DNA of 56,689 bases from Arenibacter sp. P308M17 (GCF_003426735.1 NZ_QVON01000012.1:1-56689), one strand, 5' to 3'; shown: positions 29,034 through 38,241, numbered from the stretch's first letter. Translations and numbers: made by a program. The notes: generated by a model from the sequence alone, not told the origin.

Positions 29034-30545
29034 TTATAGGGCAGCAATGGCCGTTTTTATTCTGTTGATACAATCTTTCCTACCTATTAATGACATAATA
29101 TCGAAAATATGTGGCCCTTTCATCTCTCCAACAATCACCAAGCGTAAAGGGGGCATGACTTTTCCAAAGGATAGCCCATTTTCCGAAATCCATTGTTTTA
29201 CCTGCGTTTCCAGGTTTTCCGATGCAAAGTCTTCCGTACCTTCCAAGAATGCTGCTATTTTGCCCATAATACTGGGAGAGTCCTCCTTCCATTGCTTTTT
29301 AACTGCTTTTTCATCATAAGCGGTCGGAGCAATAAAGAAGTAATTTCCCAATTCCCAAAAATCGTTTACAAAAGTAGCCCGCTCCTTGATTAAGCGGACT
29401 ACCTGTATTACGTAATGTGCATTATCTCTGTCCTTTGGCAAATCCACTCCCTTGGCTGTTAAGATCTGCAAAAAACTATTGGCAAGTTCGGTATTGTCCC
29501 GCGTCTGCATGTAGTGCTGATTGTACCATTTTGTTTTGTCCGGATCAAAACGTGCTCCTGATTTGTTTACCCTTTCCAGGCTGAAAGCGGCAACCAGTTC
29601 CTCCAAAGAAAATATTTCCTGTTCCGTACCCGGATTCCAGCCCAGCAGTGCCAAAAAATTGATAACGGCTTCCGGAAAATATCCTGCCTCCCTGTAGCCT
29701 ATAGATTCCTTCCAGGTAAAGGGAAAAACCGGAAATCCCATTTTCTCTCCATCCCTTTTGCTTAATTTTCCTTTGCCCACTGGCTTCATTATTAGGGGCA
29801 AATGGGCGAATTTTGGCGATTCCCATCCAAAGGCATCGTAGAGTTGTTGGTGAAGGGCCAAAGAGGGCAACCATTCCTCCCCACGGATCACATGGGTAAT
29901 ATCCATTAAATGATCATCAACAATATTGGCCAAATGGTAGGTAGGCATACCATCGCTCTTAAACAAAACCTTGTCGTCCAAAGTATTGGTATCTATTTTA
30001 ATTTCGCCCCGTATGATATCGGTCAGGTGTAATTCGGTGTTTTGAGGAGTTTTAAAACGTATAACAAATTCTTGCCCGGCCTGCAGTTTTGCATTTGTTT
30101 CTTCTGGGGTCAGGGATAAAGAGTTGGAAAGCTTTAACCTGTTGTGATGGTTGTATATAAAGGTTTTACCTTTTTCTTCATGGTCTTTTCTATGAAAATC
30201 CAAATTTTCACTGGTATCAAAGGCGTAGTAAGCATGACCCTTGTAAATAAGGGTATCCGCATATTTTTTGTATAGCTCCTTTCTATCGCTTTGTCTGTAC
30301 GGGCCATAACCTCCATCTTTTCCTGGACCTTCATCATAAGGGATGTTACACCAATTTAGGGCGTCTATCATATATTGTTCTGCACCTTCTACATACCGAT
30401 TTTGGTCCGTATCCTCAATTCTTAAAATAAAATCGCCCTGATGCTTTTTGGCGAACAAATAATTGAATAAGGCGGTTCTAACACCTCCTATATGTAGGGG
30501 TCCTGTTGGACTTGGAGCAAAGCGGACTCTTACTTTCTTGGTCAT
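29034..30545 (-). CDS. gltX: Glutamyl-tRNA synthetase
   Basis: Class I aminoacyl-tRNA synthetase (503 aa) charging tRNA-Glu with glutamate. The signature FAPSPTGPLHIGGVRTALFN is at residues 9-28 (HIGH-type motif HIGG). The KMSKS-type loop is GKGKLSKRDGEKMGFP near residue 257, and the class-specific IRIEDTDQNRYVEGA segment follows the first motif. The C-terminal helical anticodon-binding region is complete. A TAnnTTTG box is 17 bases before the ATG. The short spacer to the SPFH gene (about 150 bases) shows no terminator that I can recognise. Confidence 0.98.
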   Translation of the reverse strand: MTKKVRVRFAPSPTGPLHIGGVRTALFNYLFAKKHQGDFILRIEDTDQNRYVEGAEQYMIDALNWCNIPYDEGPGKDGGYGPYRQSDRKELYKKYADTLIYKGHAYYAFDTSENLDFHRKDHEEKGKTFIYNHHNRLKLSNSLSLTPEETNAKLQAGQEFVIRFKTPQNTELHLTDIIRGEIKIDTNTLDDKVLFKSDGMPTYHLANIVDDHLMDITHVIRGEEWLPSLALHQQLYDAFGWESPKFAHLPLIMKPVGKGKLSKRDGEKMGFPVFPFTWKESIGYREAGYFPEAVINFLALLGWNPGTEQEIFSLEELVAAFSLERVNKSGARFDPDKTKWYNQHYMQTRDNTELANSFLQILTAKGVDLPKDRDNAHYVIQVVRLIKERATFVNDFWELGNYFFIAPTAYDEKAVKKQWKEDSPSIMGKIAAFLEGTEDFASENLETQVKQWISENGLSFGKVMPPLRLVIVGEMKGPHIFDIMSLIGRKDCINRIKTAIAAL

Positions 30546-30562
30546 GAAGAATTATTTTTGCA

Positions 30563-30570
30563 CAAAGATA
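30563..30570 (-). promoter_or_regulatory. -7 box of gltX (TATCTTTG)
   Basis: Exact TAnnTTTG match on the minus strand, 17 bases upstream of the gltX ATG. Confidence 0.5.
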
Positions 30571-30814
30571 CATAAAGCGTTCTATTTTGTTATTGGGTTC
30601 GGAGTGCTTTGGGAAAAGTGTGGTGACCTGTAAAAAAGCCAACTAATTTCCACTCTTTTTTCTTTGTACTTCGTTAAATTTTCATCGTAGCCATTGCTAT
30701 GCTATCAATTTTTTCCTAATCCAAACAAGAAATAGAAGAAATATTTTAATCATCTTTCTTTCGGATCAACGCACTAGAGTGCTTTTTCGTACCTTGGTTA
30801 TAAAATGGGTTATT

Positions 30815-33800
30815 TTGGATAATTATAGTACTATTTTAGAAAAGTTGAATGCCTTTATTGCAAAGTTCTATACCAAGATGTTGCTTAAGGGTGTGATACT
30901 TTTTGTGACCTTGGGGTTGCTTTTCTTTTTAGTAATCTTGGGAATAGAATATTTTCTTTGGTTGAATTCTCTAGGGAGGTTGGTTCTATTGATTCTGTTT
31001 GTTGGAGTGGAACTGTTCTTTTTGTGGAAATATATTATTACCCCATTGTTCTTTTTGTTTAGATGGAGACGTGGTTTAACCAACAAGGAGGCTTCCTTGC
31101 TGATCGGCAAGCATTTTGCTGGGGTGGACGATAAGCTTTTTAATCTTTTGGAATTGGCCGAATGTTCTCATAAGTCCGAATTGTTGTTGGCCAGTATACA
31201 ACAAAGATCTACCGACTTGAGTATGGTGCCTTTTGTCAATGCCATTGATTTTAAGGATAGTATACGGTATACCAAATTTTTATTGATTCCTTTTTTTATA
31301 GTTGGGTTAATTTGGCTTGCTGGTGATGTGGTGTCCTATTTTAGTTCCTATCAAAGGGTGGTGAATTACGATTTGGCATACGAGCCGCCGGCACCTTTTA
31401 CCTTTAAGGTGTTTTCTACTACTTTGGACGTTCTTGAGGGTGAATCTCTGACTGTTTCCGTGACCACTGAAGGGCGGATAAAGCCCGAATCGATTTCTAT
31501 AGTGGTCAATGGGAAAGAGCTTCTATTGCAGACCAAGGACGGTTTTTTCCAATACATGTTTAATCCTCCCATTGAGAGCTCGGCTTTTTATTTTGTTGCC
31601 AATGGGTTTAGGTCAAAGGAGTATTATTTAAATGTTCTATCTGCTCCTAGTATTCTTGATTTTAATATGGTGTTGGATTATCCTGATTATACTTTTAAGC
31701 AGGATGAGGTGATATTGAGTACCGGAAATGCAGTTTTTCCTGAAGGCACAAGGGTTTCATGGAAGATACGGACCAAATCAACCGATAATGTGGTTTTTCA
31801 GGTTGAAGATAGTATAACGGATTTTAGTAGTTCGGGCGATGTATTTACTTTTGACAAGCGGGTTTTTTCAGATCTTGATTATGAATTGTCCATTTCCAAC
31901 GGCAACGCCAAGAATTATGAACGTTTGGGATATCGTTTTGAAGTGGTTAAAGATGCTTATCCAACTTTACAGGTAGATCAGGTCTTGGATTCCTTAAATC
32001 CGAATTTGTCCTATTTTGTGGGCGAAGCTACCGATGATTATCAATTGAGTACGGTTAGATTGATTTATTACCAAAAAGAGCAAGACAACAAAAAGGTTTT
32101 GGTCCTCTCCAATCCGAATGCGAATTATGATAAATTTTATTACACTTTTCCATCTGGTTTGGATTTGGAAGAGGGTAAGGAATATGTTTATTATTTTGAG
32201 GTAATGGATAATGATGCTATCCACAATGGTAAAGTTACCAAAAGCCAAATTTTTAGCACCTCTATTTTAAATGATAAACAACTGAAAAAGAGGGAGTTGG
32301 TTTATCAAAGATCGATTCTTGAGAATCTGGATAGGTCATTGGAGATGTCAAAAGAACAACAGGAGAGATTAAAGGAAATTAGCAGAAAAGAAAGGGAAAA
32401 TAGTATACTTAGTTTTTCGGATCAAATTAAAGTTAAGGATTTTTTGAGGCAGCAGGAAGTGCAAGAGGATTTGATGAAAAAGTTTAGTGGTCAATTGAAG
32501 GATAATCTTAAGAAATTAGTAGAGGACAGTACATTAAAAAAATTACTTGGGGAACGGTTGGAGAGACAGGAATTAGATGCTAGGAAGAATGAGAAGTTGT
32601 TAGAAGAGTTAAATGAATTGGCCCAGAAATTGGACAAAGATGAATTGGCCAAACGCTTGGATGAACTAGGAAAGAAACAAAAGAATGCAGATCGTAACCT
32701 TGTACAGTTGTTGGAACTCACTAAAAGGTATTATGTACAGCAAAAGGCCAAGCAGTTAGGCGAGGATTTGGACATTTTGTCCAAAGAACAGGAGGTTTTG
32801 GCAGAGAAGGAATTGGAATCTAACCTTGAACTAAAGGAACAGGATAGCTTGAGATCTCAATTTGAGGAGATAAGTAAGGAGGTTGAGGAATTGTTGAAGG
32901 ATATTTCTAGCCTAAGGAAGCCATTGGATTTAAAGCTTGATATTGGCAAGGTTGAGGACGTAAAGAAAGACCAAAAGGATGTTATGGAAGAATTGGATAG
33001 GCACACAGGTAGTGATAGATCTTCTTCTGATAGAGTTAGGTCTAAACAAAAGTCTGCTGCTAAGAAGATGAAGGAACTTTCCGTAGATTTGTTGTCTGCC
33101 GCGTCTGGTGGTGGTGGTGGTTCTACTGCAGAAGACGCTGAGATGTTAAGGCAGTTGTTGGACAATTTAATTACATTCTCTTTTAAGCAGGAGGCTTTGT
33201 ATAAGAGTTTAGGGCAGACAGAATTGTCCGGTACTGTAAATAGTGCCGGTATTATAAAGCAGCAAGAGCTAAGGGATTTGTTCAAGCATGTAGATGATAG
33301 TTTGTTTGCCCTATCCTTAAGGCAAGCCGAACTTTCAGAATTCGTCAACGAACAAATTACTGAAGTGTATTATAATGTGGATAAGGCCTTGGAGAGTATG
33401 GCCGAGAGTGAAATTTACCAAGGGGCTTCCTATCAGAAGTATGTGTTGAACGCCTCCAATAGCCTTAGCGATTTTTTGGCCAATGTTTTGGAGAATTTAC
33501 AACAAAGTATGAGTCCCAGTAAGGGCCAAGGTGAGGGAGAAAGTTTTCAATTGCCAGATATTATTTTAGGACAGGAGAAGTTGGGCGAGAAATTGGGGGA
33601 ATTGGGAAAGAAAGGCTCTGAAGGAAATAGTTCCGGTGAGGGAGAGAATGGAAAGGGTCAGGGAGAAAGGTCAGGTGAGAATAGTGGTCAAGGTAGCGCG
33701 GGCAAGGGTAAAGAAGGTAAAAATGGAGAGAATGGTCTCGGAGGCAATACTAAGGGTGCTAAAGAGGGTAAAGGATCCAATACTGTGAAAGATGGAGGAA

Positions 33801-34267
33801 ATGGAAGCGAGGGTGGCTCAGGGGGCAATCAATTAGGCCCTAGCGAGGAAGAACTCAATGAAATTTATCAAATTTATAAGGAACAGCAATGGTTACGGGA
33901 AAGGCTGGAAGACCAATTGAATAATTTGATAAATAACGATGATCGTAAGCTGGGAGAGAAATTGGCACAGCAGATGGAGGATTTCCAGAACGATTTATTG
34001 AGAAATGGAGTTACCCAACAGACCATAAATAAAATGAACAATATTAACCGGGAAATGTTAAAGTTGGATAATGCCGCTTTAAAACAGGGAAAGACCAAAG
34101 AAAGGGAGAGTAATAGCGTTATGGATTCGTTTAAGAACCCTATTCTTACTAGGCCCTCTATATTGGATAATTATCGTAATGATGTTGAGATTTTAAATAG
34201 ACAAGCATTACCTTTGCATCAAAATTTTCAGATCAAGGTTAAGGATTATTTTAAAATGGATGATTGA
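30815..34267 (+). CDS. DUF4175 family membrane protein with coiled coil and low-complexity tail
   Basis: Large protein (about 1150 aa) of the DUF4175 family found across Bacteroidota; function unknown. Three hydrophobic segments lie near the N terminus (about residues 25-50, 55-78 and 155-178). A beta-rich periplasmic-type region runs from about 200 to 480, followed by a very long charged coiled coil at about 490-800. Then comes a Gly/Ser/Glu/Asn/Lys-rich low-complexity stretch (nt about 33600-33840, e.g. GENSGQGSAGKGKEGKNGEN) and a second helical region at the end. The start is uncertain: GTG at 30779, TTG at 30794 and TTG at 30815 are in frame and no ATG is near. TTG at 30815 gives MDNYSTILEKLNAFI, which fits how family members begin as I recall them. 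It overlaps ybeY by 8 bases, so translation is coupled. Confidence 0.85.
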   Translation: MDNYSTILEKLNAFIAKFYTKMLLKGVILFVTLGLLFFLVILGIEYFLWLNSLGRLVLLILFVGVELFFLWKYIITPLFFLFRWRRGLTNKEASLLIGKHFAGVDDKLFNLLELAECSHKSELLLASIQQRSTDLSMVPFVNAIDFKDSIRYTKFLLIPFFIVGLIWLAGDVVSYFSSYQRVVNYDLAYEPPAPFTFKVFSTTLDVLEGESLTVSVTTEGRIKPESISIVVNGKELLLQTKDGFFQYMFNPPIESSAFYFVANGFRSKEYYLNVLSAPSILDFNMVLDYPDYTFKQDEVILSTGNAVFPEGTRVSWKIRTKSTDNVVFQVEDSITDFSSSGDVFTFDKRVFSDLDYELSISNGNAKNYERLGYRFEVVKDAYPTLQVDQVLDSLNPNLSYFVGEATDDYQLSTVRLIYYQKEQDNKKVLVLSNPNANYDKFYYTFPSGLDLEEGKEYVYYFEVMDNDAIHNGKVTKSQIFSTSILNDKQLKKRELVYQRSILENLDRSLEMSKEQQERLKEISRKERENSILSFSDQIKVKDFLRQQEVQEDLMKKFSGQLKDNLKKLVEDSTLKKLLGERLERQELDARKNEKLLEELNELAQKLDKDELAKRLDELGKKQKNADRNLVQLLELTKRYYVQQKAKQLGEDLDILSKEQEVLAEKELESNLELKEQDSLRSQFEEISKEVEELLKDISSLRKPLDLKLDIGKVEDVKKDQKDVMEELDRHTGSDRSSSDRVRSKQKSAAKKMKELSVDLLSAASGGGGGSTAEDAEMLRQLLDNLITFSFKQEALYKSLGQTELSGTVNSAGIIKQQELRDLFKHVDDSLFALSLRQAELSEFVNEQITEVYYNVDKALESMAESEIYQGASYQKYVLNASNSLSDFLANVLENLQQSMSPSKGQGEGESFQLPDIILGQEKLGEKLGELGKKGSEGNSSGEGENGKGQGERSGENSGQGSAGKGKEGKNGENGLGGNTKGAKEGKGSNTVKDGGNGSEGGSGGNQLGPSEEELNEIYQIYKEQQWLRERLEDQLNNLINNDDRKLGEKLAQQMEDFQNDLLRNGVTQQTINKMNNINREMLKLDNAALKQGKTKERESNSVMDSFKNPILTRPSILDNYRNDVEILNRQALPLHQNFQIKVKDYFKMDD

Positions 34268-34679
34268 TTTTCACTACGAGACGTATTTTGAGTTAGGCGA
34301 TGAAACCAAGTATGCCGATTGGATTAGTAGGATAGTTGTTTCAGAGGGTTTCGACTGCGATCAATTGGACTATATTTTTTGCGATGATGAGTATCTCCTA
34401 AAGATAAACCAGGACTATCTTGATCATGACACTTATACTGATATTATTACTTTTCCTTATGGGGACCTTAACGTAATTGCTGGGGATATCTTTATATCCG
34501 TAGAGCGGGTGAAGGAGAATGCCGTCAATTTCAGGGTTGATTTTGAACTCGAATTAAAAAGGGTTATGGCGCATGGGGTACTCCACCTTTTAGGGTATGG
34601 CGACAAGAGTGAAGAAGAGGTCTTGCAAATGAGGTTAAAGGAAGATGAAAAAATTAAATTGTTCCACGTGGAACATTGA
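34260..34679 (+). CDS. ybeY: Endoribonuclease YbeY (16S rRNA maturation)
   Basis: Metal-dependent endoribonuclease for 16S rRNA 3'-end maturation and ribosome quality control (139 aa, standard length). The N-terminal half carries YIFCDDEYLLKINQDYLDHDTYTDIITF, where the T-D-I-[IL]-[ST]-F motif is diagnostic. The metal-site motif is HGVLHLLGYGDK. The third histidine of the usual HGxLHLxGYDH site is replaced, giving G-D-K, as I recall for Bacteroidota. The last codons (L-F-H-V-E-H) are made of a perfect parS palindrome. The gene overlaps the DUF4175 gene by 8 bases, and mnmG starts 5 bases downstream. Confidence 0.95.
   Translation: MIDFHYETYFELGDETKYADWISRIVVSEGFDCDQLDYIFCDDEYLLKINQDYLDHDTYTDIITFPYGDLNVIAGDIFISVERVKENAVNFRVDFELELKRVMAHGVLHLLGYGDKSEEEVLQMRLKEDEKIKLFHVEH
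34660..34675. promoter_or_regulatory. parS site 1 (ParB binding)
   Basis: TGTTCCACGTGGAACA, a perfect 16-bp palindrome identical to the conserved bacterial parS (centre CACGTG, pattern TGTTnCACGTGnAACA). It lies inside the last codons of ybeY and 9 bases before the mnmG start codon. Confidence 0.92.
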
Positions 34680-34684
34680 AAATT

Positions 34685-36553
34685 ATGTTTGATAAGGAAT
34701 ATGATGTTATAGTTGTTGGGGCTGGACATGCCGGAGCGGAAGCCGCCGCCGCCGCCGCCAATTTGGGTTCTAAGACCTTATTGGTTACGATGAACTTACA
34801 GACCATCGGGCAGATGTCCTGTAATCCTGCAATGGGCGGAATTGCCAAAGGACAGATTGTTCGGGAAATTGATGCTTTGGGAGGGTATAGTGGTATTGTA
34901 AGCGATAAGAGCGCCATACAATTTAAGATGCTTAATAAAAGCAAGGGCCCTGCTATGTGGAGTCCTAGGACCCAAAATGACAGAATGCGTTTTGCTGAGG
35001 AATGGCGTATGGCTTTGGAGAATACTCCAAATGTGGATTTTTATCAGGAAATGGTGTCCAGTCTTTTGGTAGAGAATGGTTGCGCTGTGGGTGTGAAGAC
35101 CTCTCTAGGTTTAGAAATAAGATCTAAATCAGTTGTCCTTACTAACGGTACATTTTTAAATGGTTTGATCCACATCGGGGACAAGCAGTTTGGCGGTGGT
35201 AGAGCAGGGGAAAAGGCAGCTACTGGCATTACGGAGCAATTAGTAGATTTGGGTTTTGATAGTGGTAGAATGAAGACTGGTACGCCACCCAGGGTGGATG
35301 GTCGGTCCTTGGATTATTCTGTGATGATTCCACAACCTGGTGATGAGGCACCTGAGAAATTTTCTTATATGAACACTAAGGCGTTGACTCATCAAAGGGA
35401 TTGTTATATGACCCATACTAGTCTTTTGGTGCACGATTTGCTCAGGGAAGGTTTTGATCGTTCGCCTATGTTCAATGGCAGGATTAAAAGTTTGGGCCCT
35501 AGGTATTGTCCTTCTATCGAAGATAAGATCAATAGGTTTGCGGATAAAGATAGCCATCAACTTTTTGTTGAGCCAGAGGGCTGGAATACTGTGGAGGTAT
35601 ATGTTAATGGATTTTCTACTTCCCTGCCAGAGGACGTTCAATACAAGGCTTTAAAATCCGTAAAAGGTTTTGAAAATGTGAAGTTTTTTAGACCGGGATA
35701 TGCCATCGAGTACGATTATTTTCCTCCTACACAATTAAAACATACTTTAGAGACCAAATTAATAGAGAATCTTTATTTTGCCGGACAGATCAATGGGACA
35801 ACAGGTTATGAGGAGGCGGCCTCACAGGGGCTCATGGCGGGAATAAATGCCCATTTAAAAATAAATGAAAAAGTCCCTTTTATATTAAATAGGGATGAGG
35901 CCTATATTGGGGTTTTGGTGGATGATCTCATTACAAAGGGCACGGAGGAGCCTTATAGAATGTTTACTTCTAGAGCGGAGTACAGGACGCTTTTAAGGCA
36001 GGATAATGCCGATTTAAGGCTTACGCCCAAGAGCTTTGAAATAGGACTGGCCAAGAAAGATAGATTGGAAAAGATGGAGGAGAAGGAACGAAAATCGAAT
36101 GCTTTTGTGGATTTCTTCAGGGAAACCAGTTTCAGGCCCGAAGATATCAACCCTATACTGGAGAGCGTTGATTCCTCTAAAGTTAGGCAACCGGACAAAA
36201 TGTTTAAAGTGTTTTCCAGACCTAGGGTAACCATGCATCATATGTTGCAATTGGAGGAGGTTTCTGCCTTTGTTGCGCAGAATAATTTGGATAGGGAAAT
36301 TTTGGAGCAGGCAGAAATTCAAGTCAAATATTCCGGGTATATTGCTAAAGAAAAGAATAATGCCGATAAGCTTCAGCGACTGGAGAATATTAAAATTCCT
36401 AAAGATTTTGATTATACTAAGCTTAAATCCCTTTCCTATGAGGCACGTGAAAAGTTGAAGTCAATACAGCCTGTAACTATTTCCCAAGCTTCTAGAATCA
36501 GCGGGGTTTCTCCTAGCGATATTAGCGTTTTACTGGTCTATATGGGGCGTTAA
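34685..36553 (+). CDS. mnmG: tRNA uridine-5-carboxymethylaminomethyl modification enzyme MnmG (GidA)
   Basis: FAD-dependent subunit that, with MnmE, adds the (carboxymethyl)aminomethyl group to U34 of several tRNAs. The protein (622 aa from ATG 34685) begins with the FAD-binding Rossmann motif VIVVGAGHAGAEAA and carries CNPAMGGIAKGQIVREIDALGG, TGTPPRVDGRSLD and the C-terminal YxGYIxKE segment typical of MnmG. A TTG at 34676 would add three residues and overlap the ybeY stop; the ATG is preferred. It is third in the DUF4175-ybeY-mnmG operon. A parS site lies directly before and directly after the gene. Confidence 0.98.
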   Translation: MFDKEYDVIVVGAGHAGAEAAAAAANLGSKTLLVTMNLQTIGQMSCNPAMGGIAKGQIVREIDALGGYSGIVSDKSAIQFKMLNKSKGPAMWSPRTQNDRMRFAEEWRMALENTPNVDFYQEMVSSLLVENGCAVGVKTSLGLEIRSKSVVLTNGTFLNGLIHIGDKQFGGGRAGEKAATGITEQLVDLGFDSGRMKTGTPPRVDGRSLDYSVMIPQPGDEAPEKFSYMNTKALTHQRDCYMTHTSLLVHDLLREGFDRSPMFNGRIKSLGPRYCPSIEDKINRFADKDSHQLFVEPEGWNTVEVYVNGFSTSLPEDVQYKALKSVKGFENVKFFRPGYAIEYDYFPPTQLKHTLETKLIENLYFAGQINGTTGYEEAASQGLMAGINAHLKINEKVPFILNRDEAYIGVLVDDLITKGTEEPYRMFTSRAEYRTLLRQDNADLRLTPKSFEIGLAKKDRLEKMEEKERKSNAFVDFFRETSFRPEDINPILESVDSSKVRQPDKMFKVFSRPRVTMHHMLQLEEVSAFVAQNNLDREILEQAEIQVKYSGYIAKEKNNADKLQRLENIKIPKDFDYTKLKSLSYEAREKLKSIQPVTISQASRISGVSPSDISVLLVYMGR

Positions 36554-36560
36554 ATTCATA

Positions 36561-36576
36561 TGTTCCACGTGGAACA
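36561..36576. promoter_or_regulatory. parS site 2 (ParB binding)
   Basis: Second exact copy of TGTTCCACGTGGAACA, 7 bases after the mnmG stop codon and 1.9 kb from site 1. Confidence 0.92.
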
Positions 36577-36628
36577 TTAGTAGTATAGTGTTTTTATTTT
36601 AAAAGTATTTAAAGGCTCCTAAGTTTAT

Positions 36629-36667
36629 AAAAGCTGTCTGCATGTTTATATCTGCAGACAGCTTTTT
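36629..36667 (+). terminator. Rho-independent terminator of the DUF4175-ybeY-mnmG operon
   Basis: 14-bp stem AAAAGCTGTCTGCA / TGCAGACAGCTTTT with a 9-base loop followed by T-run. Confidence 0.92.
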
Positions 36668-36832
36668 TGTTGGGTGGATTTTGAATAGATCTTAATCGAT
36701 AAATGTAATAGTGAATTTTATACCCAAAAAATCCTCTAGGTATGATTATTGCGATTATTCAGGTTTTCCGATTCTCAATTTTACTATAAAAATAATAGCC
36801 CGGGGTTGTAAATTTTTAGGGGTTGTACTTGT

Positions 36833-36928
36833 AAATGGAATCGTTTTCTATACATAAAAATGGATTCAAGGGTTATATTAATATGATTCCAGTTAAAGAG
36901 GAATTAATATAAATGGAATTGTTTTCTA
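36833..36928. repeat. Pair of 18-bp direct repeats
   Basis: AAATGGAATCGTTTTCTA (36833-36850) and AAATGGAATTGTTTTCTA (36911-36928) differ at one base. They sit in the mnmG-methyltransferase spacer and could be a tandem binding site or a duplication. Confidence 0.5.
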
Positions 36929-37145
36929 ATCTTAGGGCAGTTAATGCATCTAAGTATATTTTAAATTCAGGTGCATTAATTTTGAGTATAATGATTGTTA
37001 TAGGTTGCTAGTACTTAGCCTATTTTAATGGCAAGGGTAGGGTAGTTGTTAAAACTAAAATCTTCCTGTTGATTCACTTTCATAGACTTGTGTTTTAAAG
37101 TATCTTCGTAGTTTCTGAAAATTATTATTATCCGTTTATCAAAGC

Positions 37146-37976
37146 ATGAAAGTTTATTTGGAAACCAAGGATTATACGCTCACAGGAGAGGCGTTTAAAT
37201 TATTGCACGATCCTGTTTTAGATATGTTGGTCACGGAACCACAACCTGTGAATCTTGGGAAGTATTATGAAAGTGAGGATTATATTTCCCATACGGATGC
37301 ACGGAAGTCCTTGGTGGATAAAATGTATCATGCCGTAAAACGCTACAATCTAAAAGGCAAGTTGTCCCTAATCGATTCTTATGCCACAGCGGATAAATTA
37401 CTTTTGGATGTTGGTGCCGGTACTGGAGATTTTTTAGCTATAACTAAAAATTGTGGTTGGGAAGTTACGGGTGTAGAACCTAACGAACTGGCCAGACAGA
37501 AGGCAAAGGTAAAGGATGTAACTCTTTTGAATGATTTAAAGGCTATTCCAAGAGGTCAGAAGTTTGGGGTAATTACCCTATGGCATGTGCTGGAGCATTT
37601 ACCGGATCTTGAATCCCAGATAGCCAAATTGGTCGGACTCCTAACCGATAATGGAACTTTGGTTGTGGCGGTTCCCAATTTTAAATCCTATGATGCCAAT
37701 TACTATAAGGAATATTGGGCCGCTTTTGATGTACCCAGGCATCTATGGCATTTTTCGCAAAAGAGTGTTCAGGGCATCTTTGAAAAATATGGAATGAAAG
37801 TGGTGAAGACCAAGCCTATGATTTTTGACGCCTTTTATGTCGCCCTGTTGTCGGAGAAACATAAGAACGGAAAACAAAATTTTATCAACGCTTTTTGGAT
37901 TGGGCTAATGTCCAATATTCGGGCTTTGTGGTCCAAGGAGTATTCTTCCTTAATTTATATAATAAAAAGGAGTTAA
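37146..37976 (+). CDS. Class I SAM-dependent methyltransferase
   Basis: Methyltransferase of the UbiE/Methyltransf_23 type (276 aa); substrate unknown. The SAM-binding motif I is LLLDVGAGTGDFLAI near residue 85, followed by WEVTGVEPNE (acidic end of beta-2) and ITLWHVLEHLPDLESQI (motif post-I region). It also has VAVPNFKSYDANYYKEYWAA with the W-AAFDVPRHLWHFS segment, common in flavobacterial enzymes of this group. No arsenite-binding cysteine triad is visible, so this is not ArsM of the arsenosugar pathway. The gene is alone between a 592-base and a 296-base spacer. Confidence 0.9.
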   Translation: MKVYLETKDYTLTGEAFKLLHDPVLDMLVTEPQPVNLGKYYESEDYISHTDARKSLVDKMYHAVKRYNLKGKLSLIDSYATADKLLLDVGAGTGDFLAITKNCGWEVTGVEPNELARQKAKVKDVTLLNDLKAIPRGQKFGVITLWHVLEHLPDLESQIAKLVGLLTDNGTLVVAVPNFKSYDANYYKEYWAAFDVPRHLWHFSQKSVQGIFEKYGMKVVKTKPMIFDAFYVALLSEKHKNGKQNFINAFWIGLMSNIRALWSKEYSSLIYIIKRS

Positions 37977-38087
37977 TCCTTGTTTTAAGATTTTCTAAGA
38001 GGGTTTCATTATCAGGTTGAGGTTGCACATTAAACATTTTCTAAAAGCTTCATTATGGCACTTTAAATACGATATTAATTATAGATT

Positions 38088-38200
38088 ATATCAATTTTGA
38101 TATGTTTTATAATCAGTTTTATCTATTTTATATATTCTTCTTTTTACTATTGTTCATATTGGGATTTTGAGAGGCTCAAAATTTATAATAGCCGGCTATT
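38088..38200. other. Three inverted repeats upstream of the Skp-like gene
   Basis: In the 296-base spacer 37977-38272, which holds no gene, there are three symmetric sequences. These are ATATCAATTTTGATAT (38088-38103), ATTTTGAG-AGG-CTCAAAAT (38164-38182) and the perfect 14-bp palindrome AATAGCCGGCTATT (38187-38200). The second may act as a weak terminator for the methyltransferase; the third lies 42 bases before the -7 box of the next gene and could be an operator. Confidence 0.4.
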
Positions 38201-38241
38201 GGAATAATAATAATTTTTCTATTATTCTAAAAAAGCTTTTC

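Larger units (their letters stand above)
36554..37145. other. 592-bp spacer after mnmG
   Basis: No gene seen. It contains parS site 2, the operon terminator, and two short direct-repeat families: GGGTTGTA at 36803-36810 and 36820-36827, and AAATGGAAT[CT]GTTTTCTA at 36833-36850 and 36911-36928 (17 of 18 bases identical, 78 bp apart). The last 200 bases are A+T-rich with no clear promoter box for the methyltransferase. Confidence 0.6.

Noticed and set aside
37146..37976. The methyltransferase as ArsM of the arsenosugar pathway
   Set aside because: It lacks the arsenite-binding cysteines, is separated by 4 kb and four units, and looks like a general UbiE-type enzyme.
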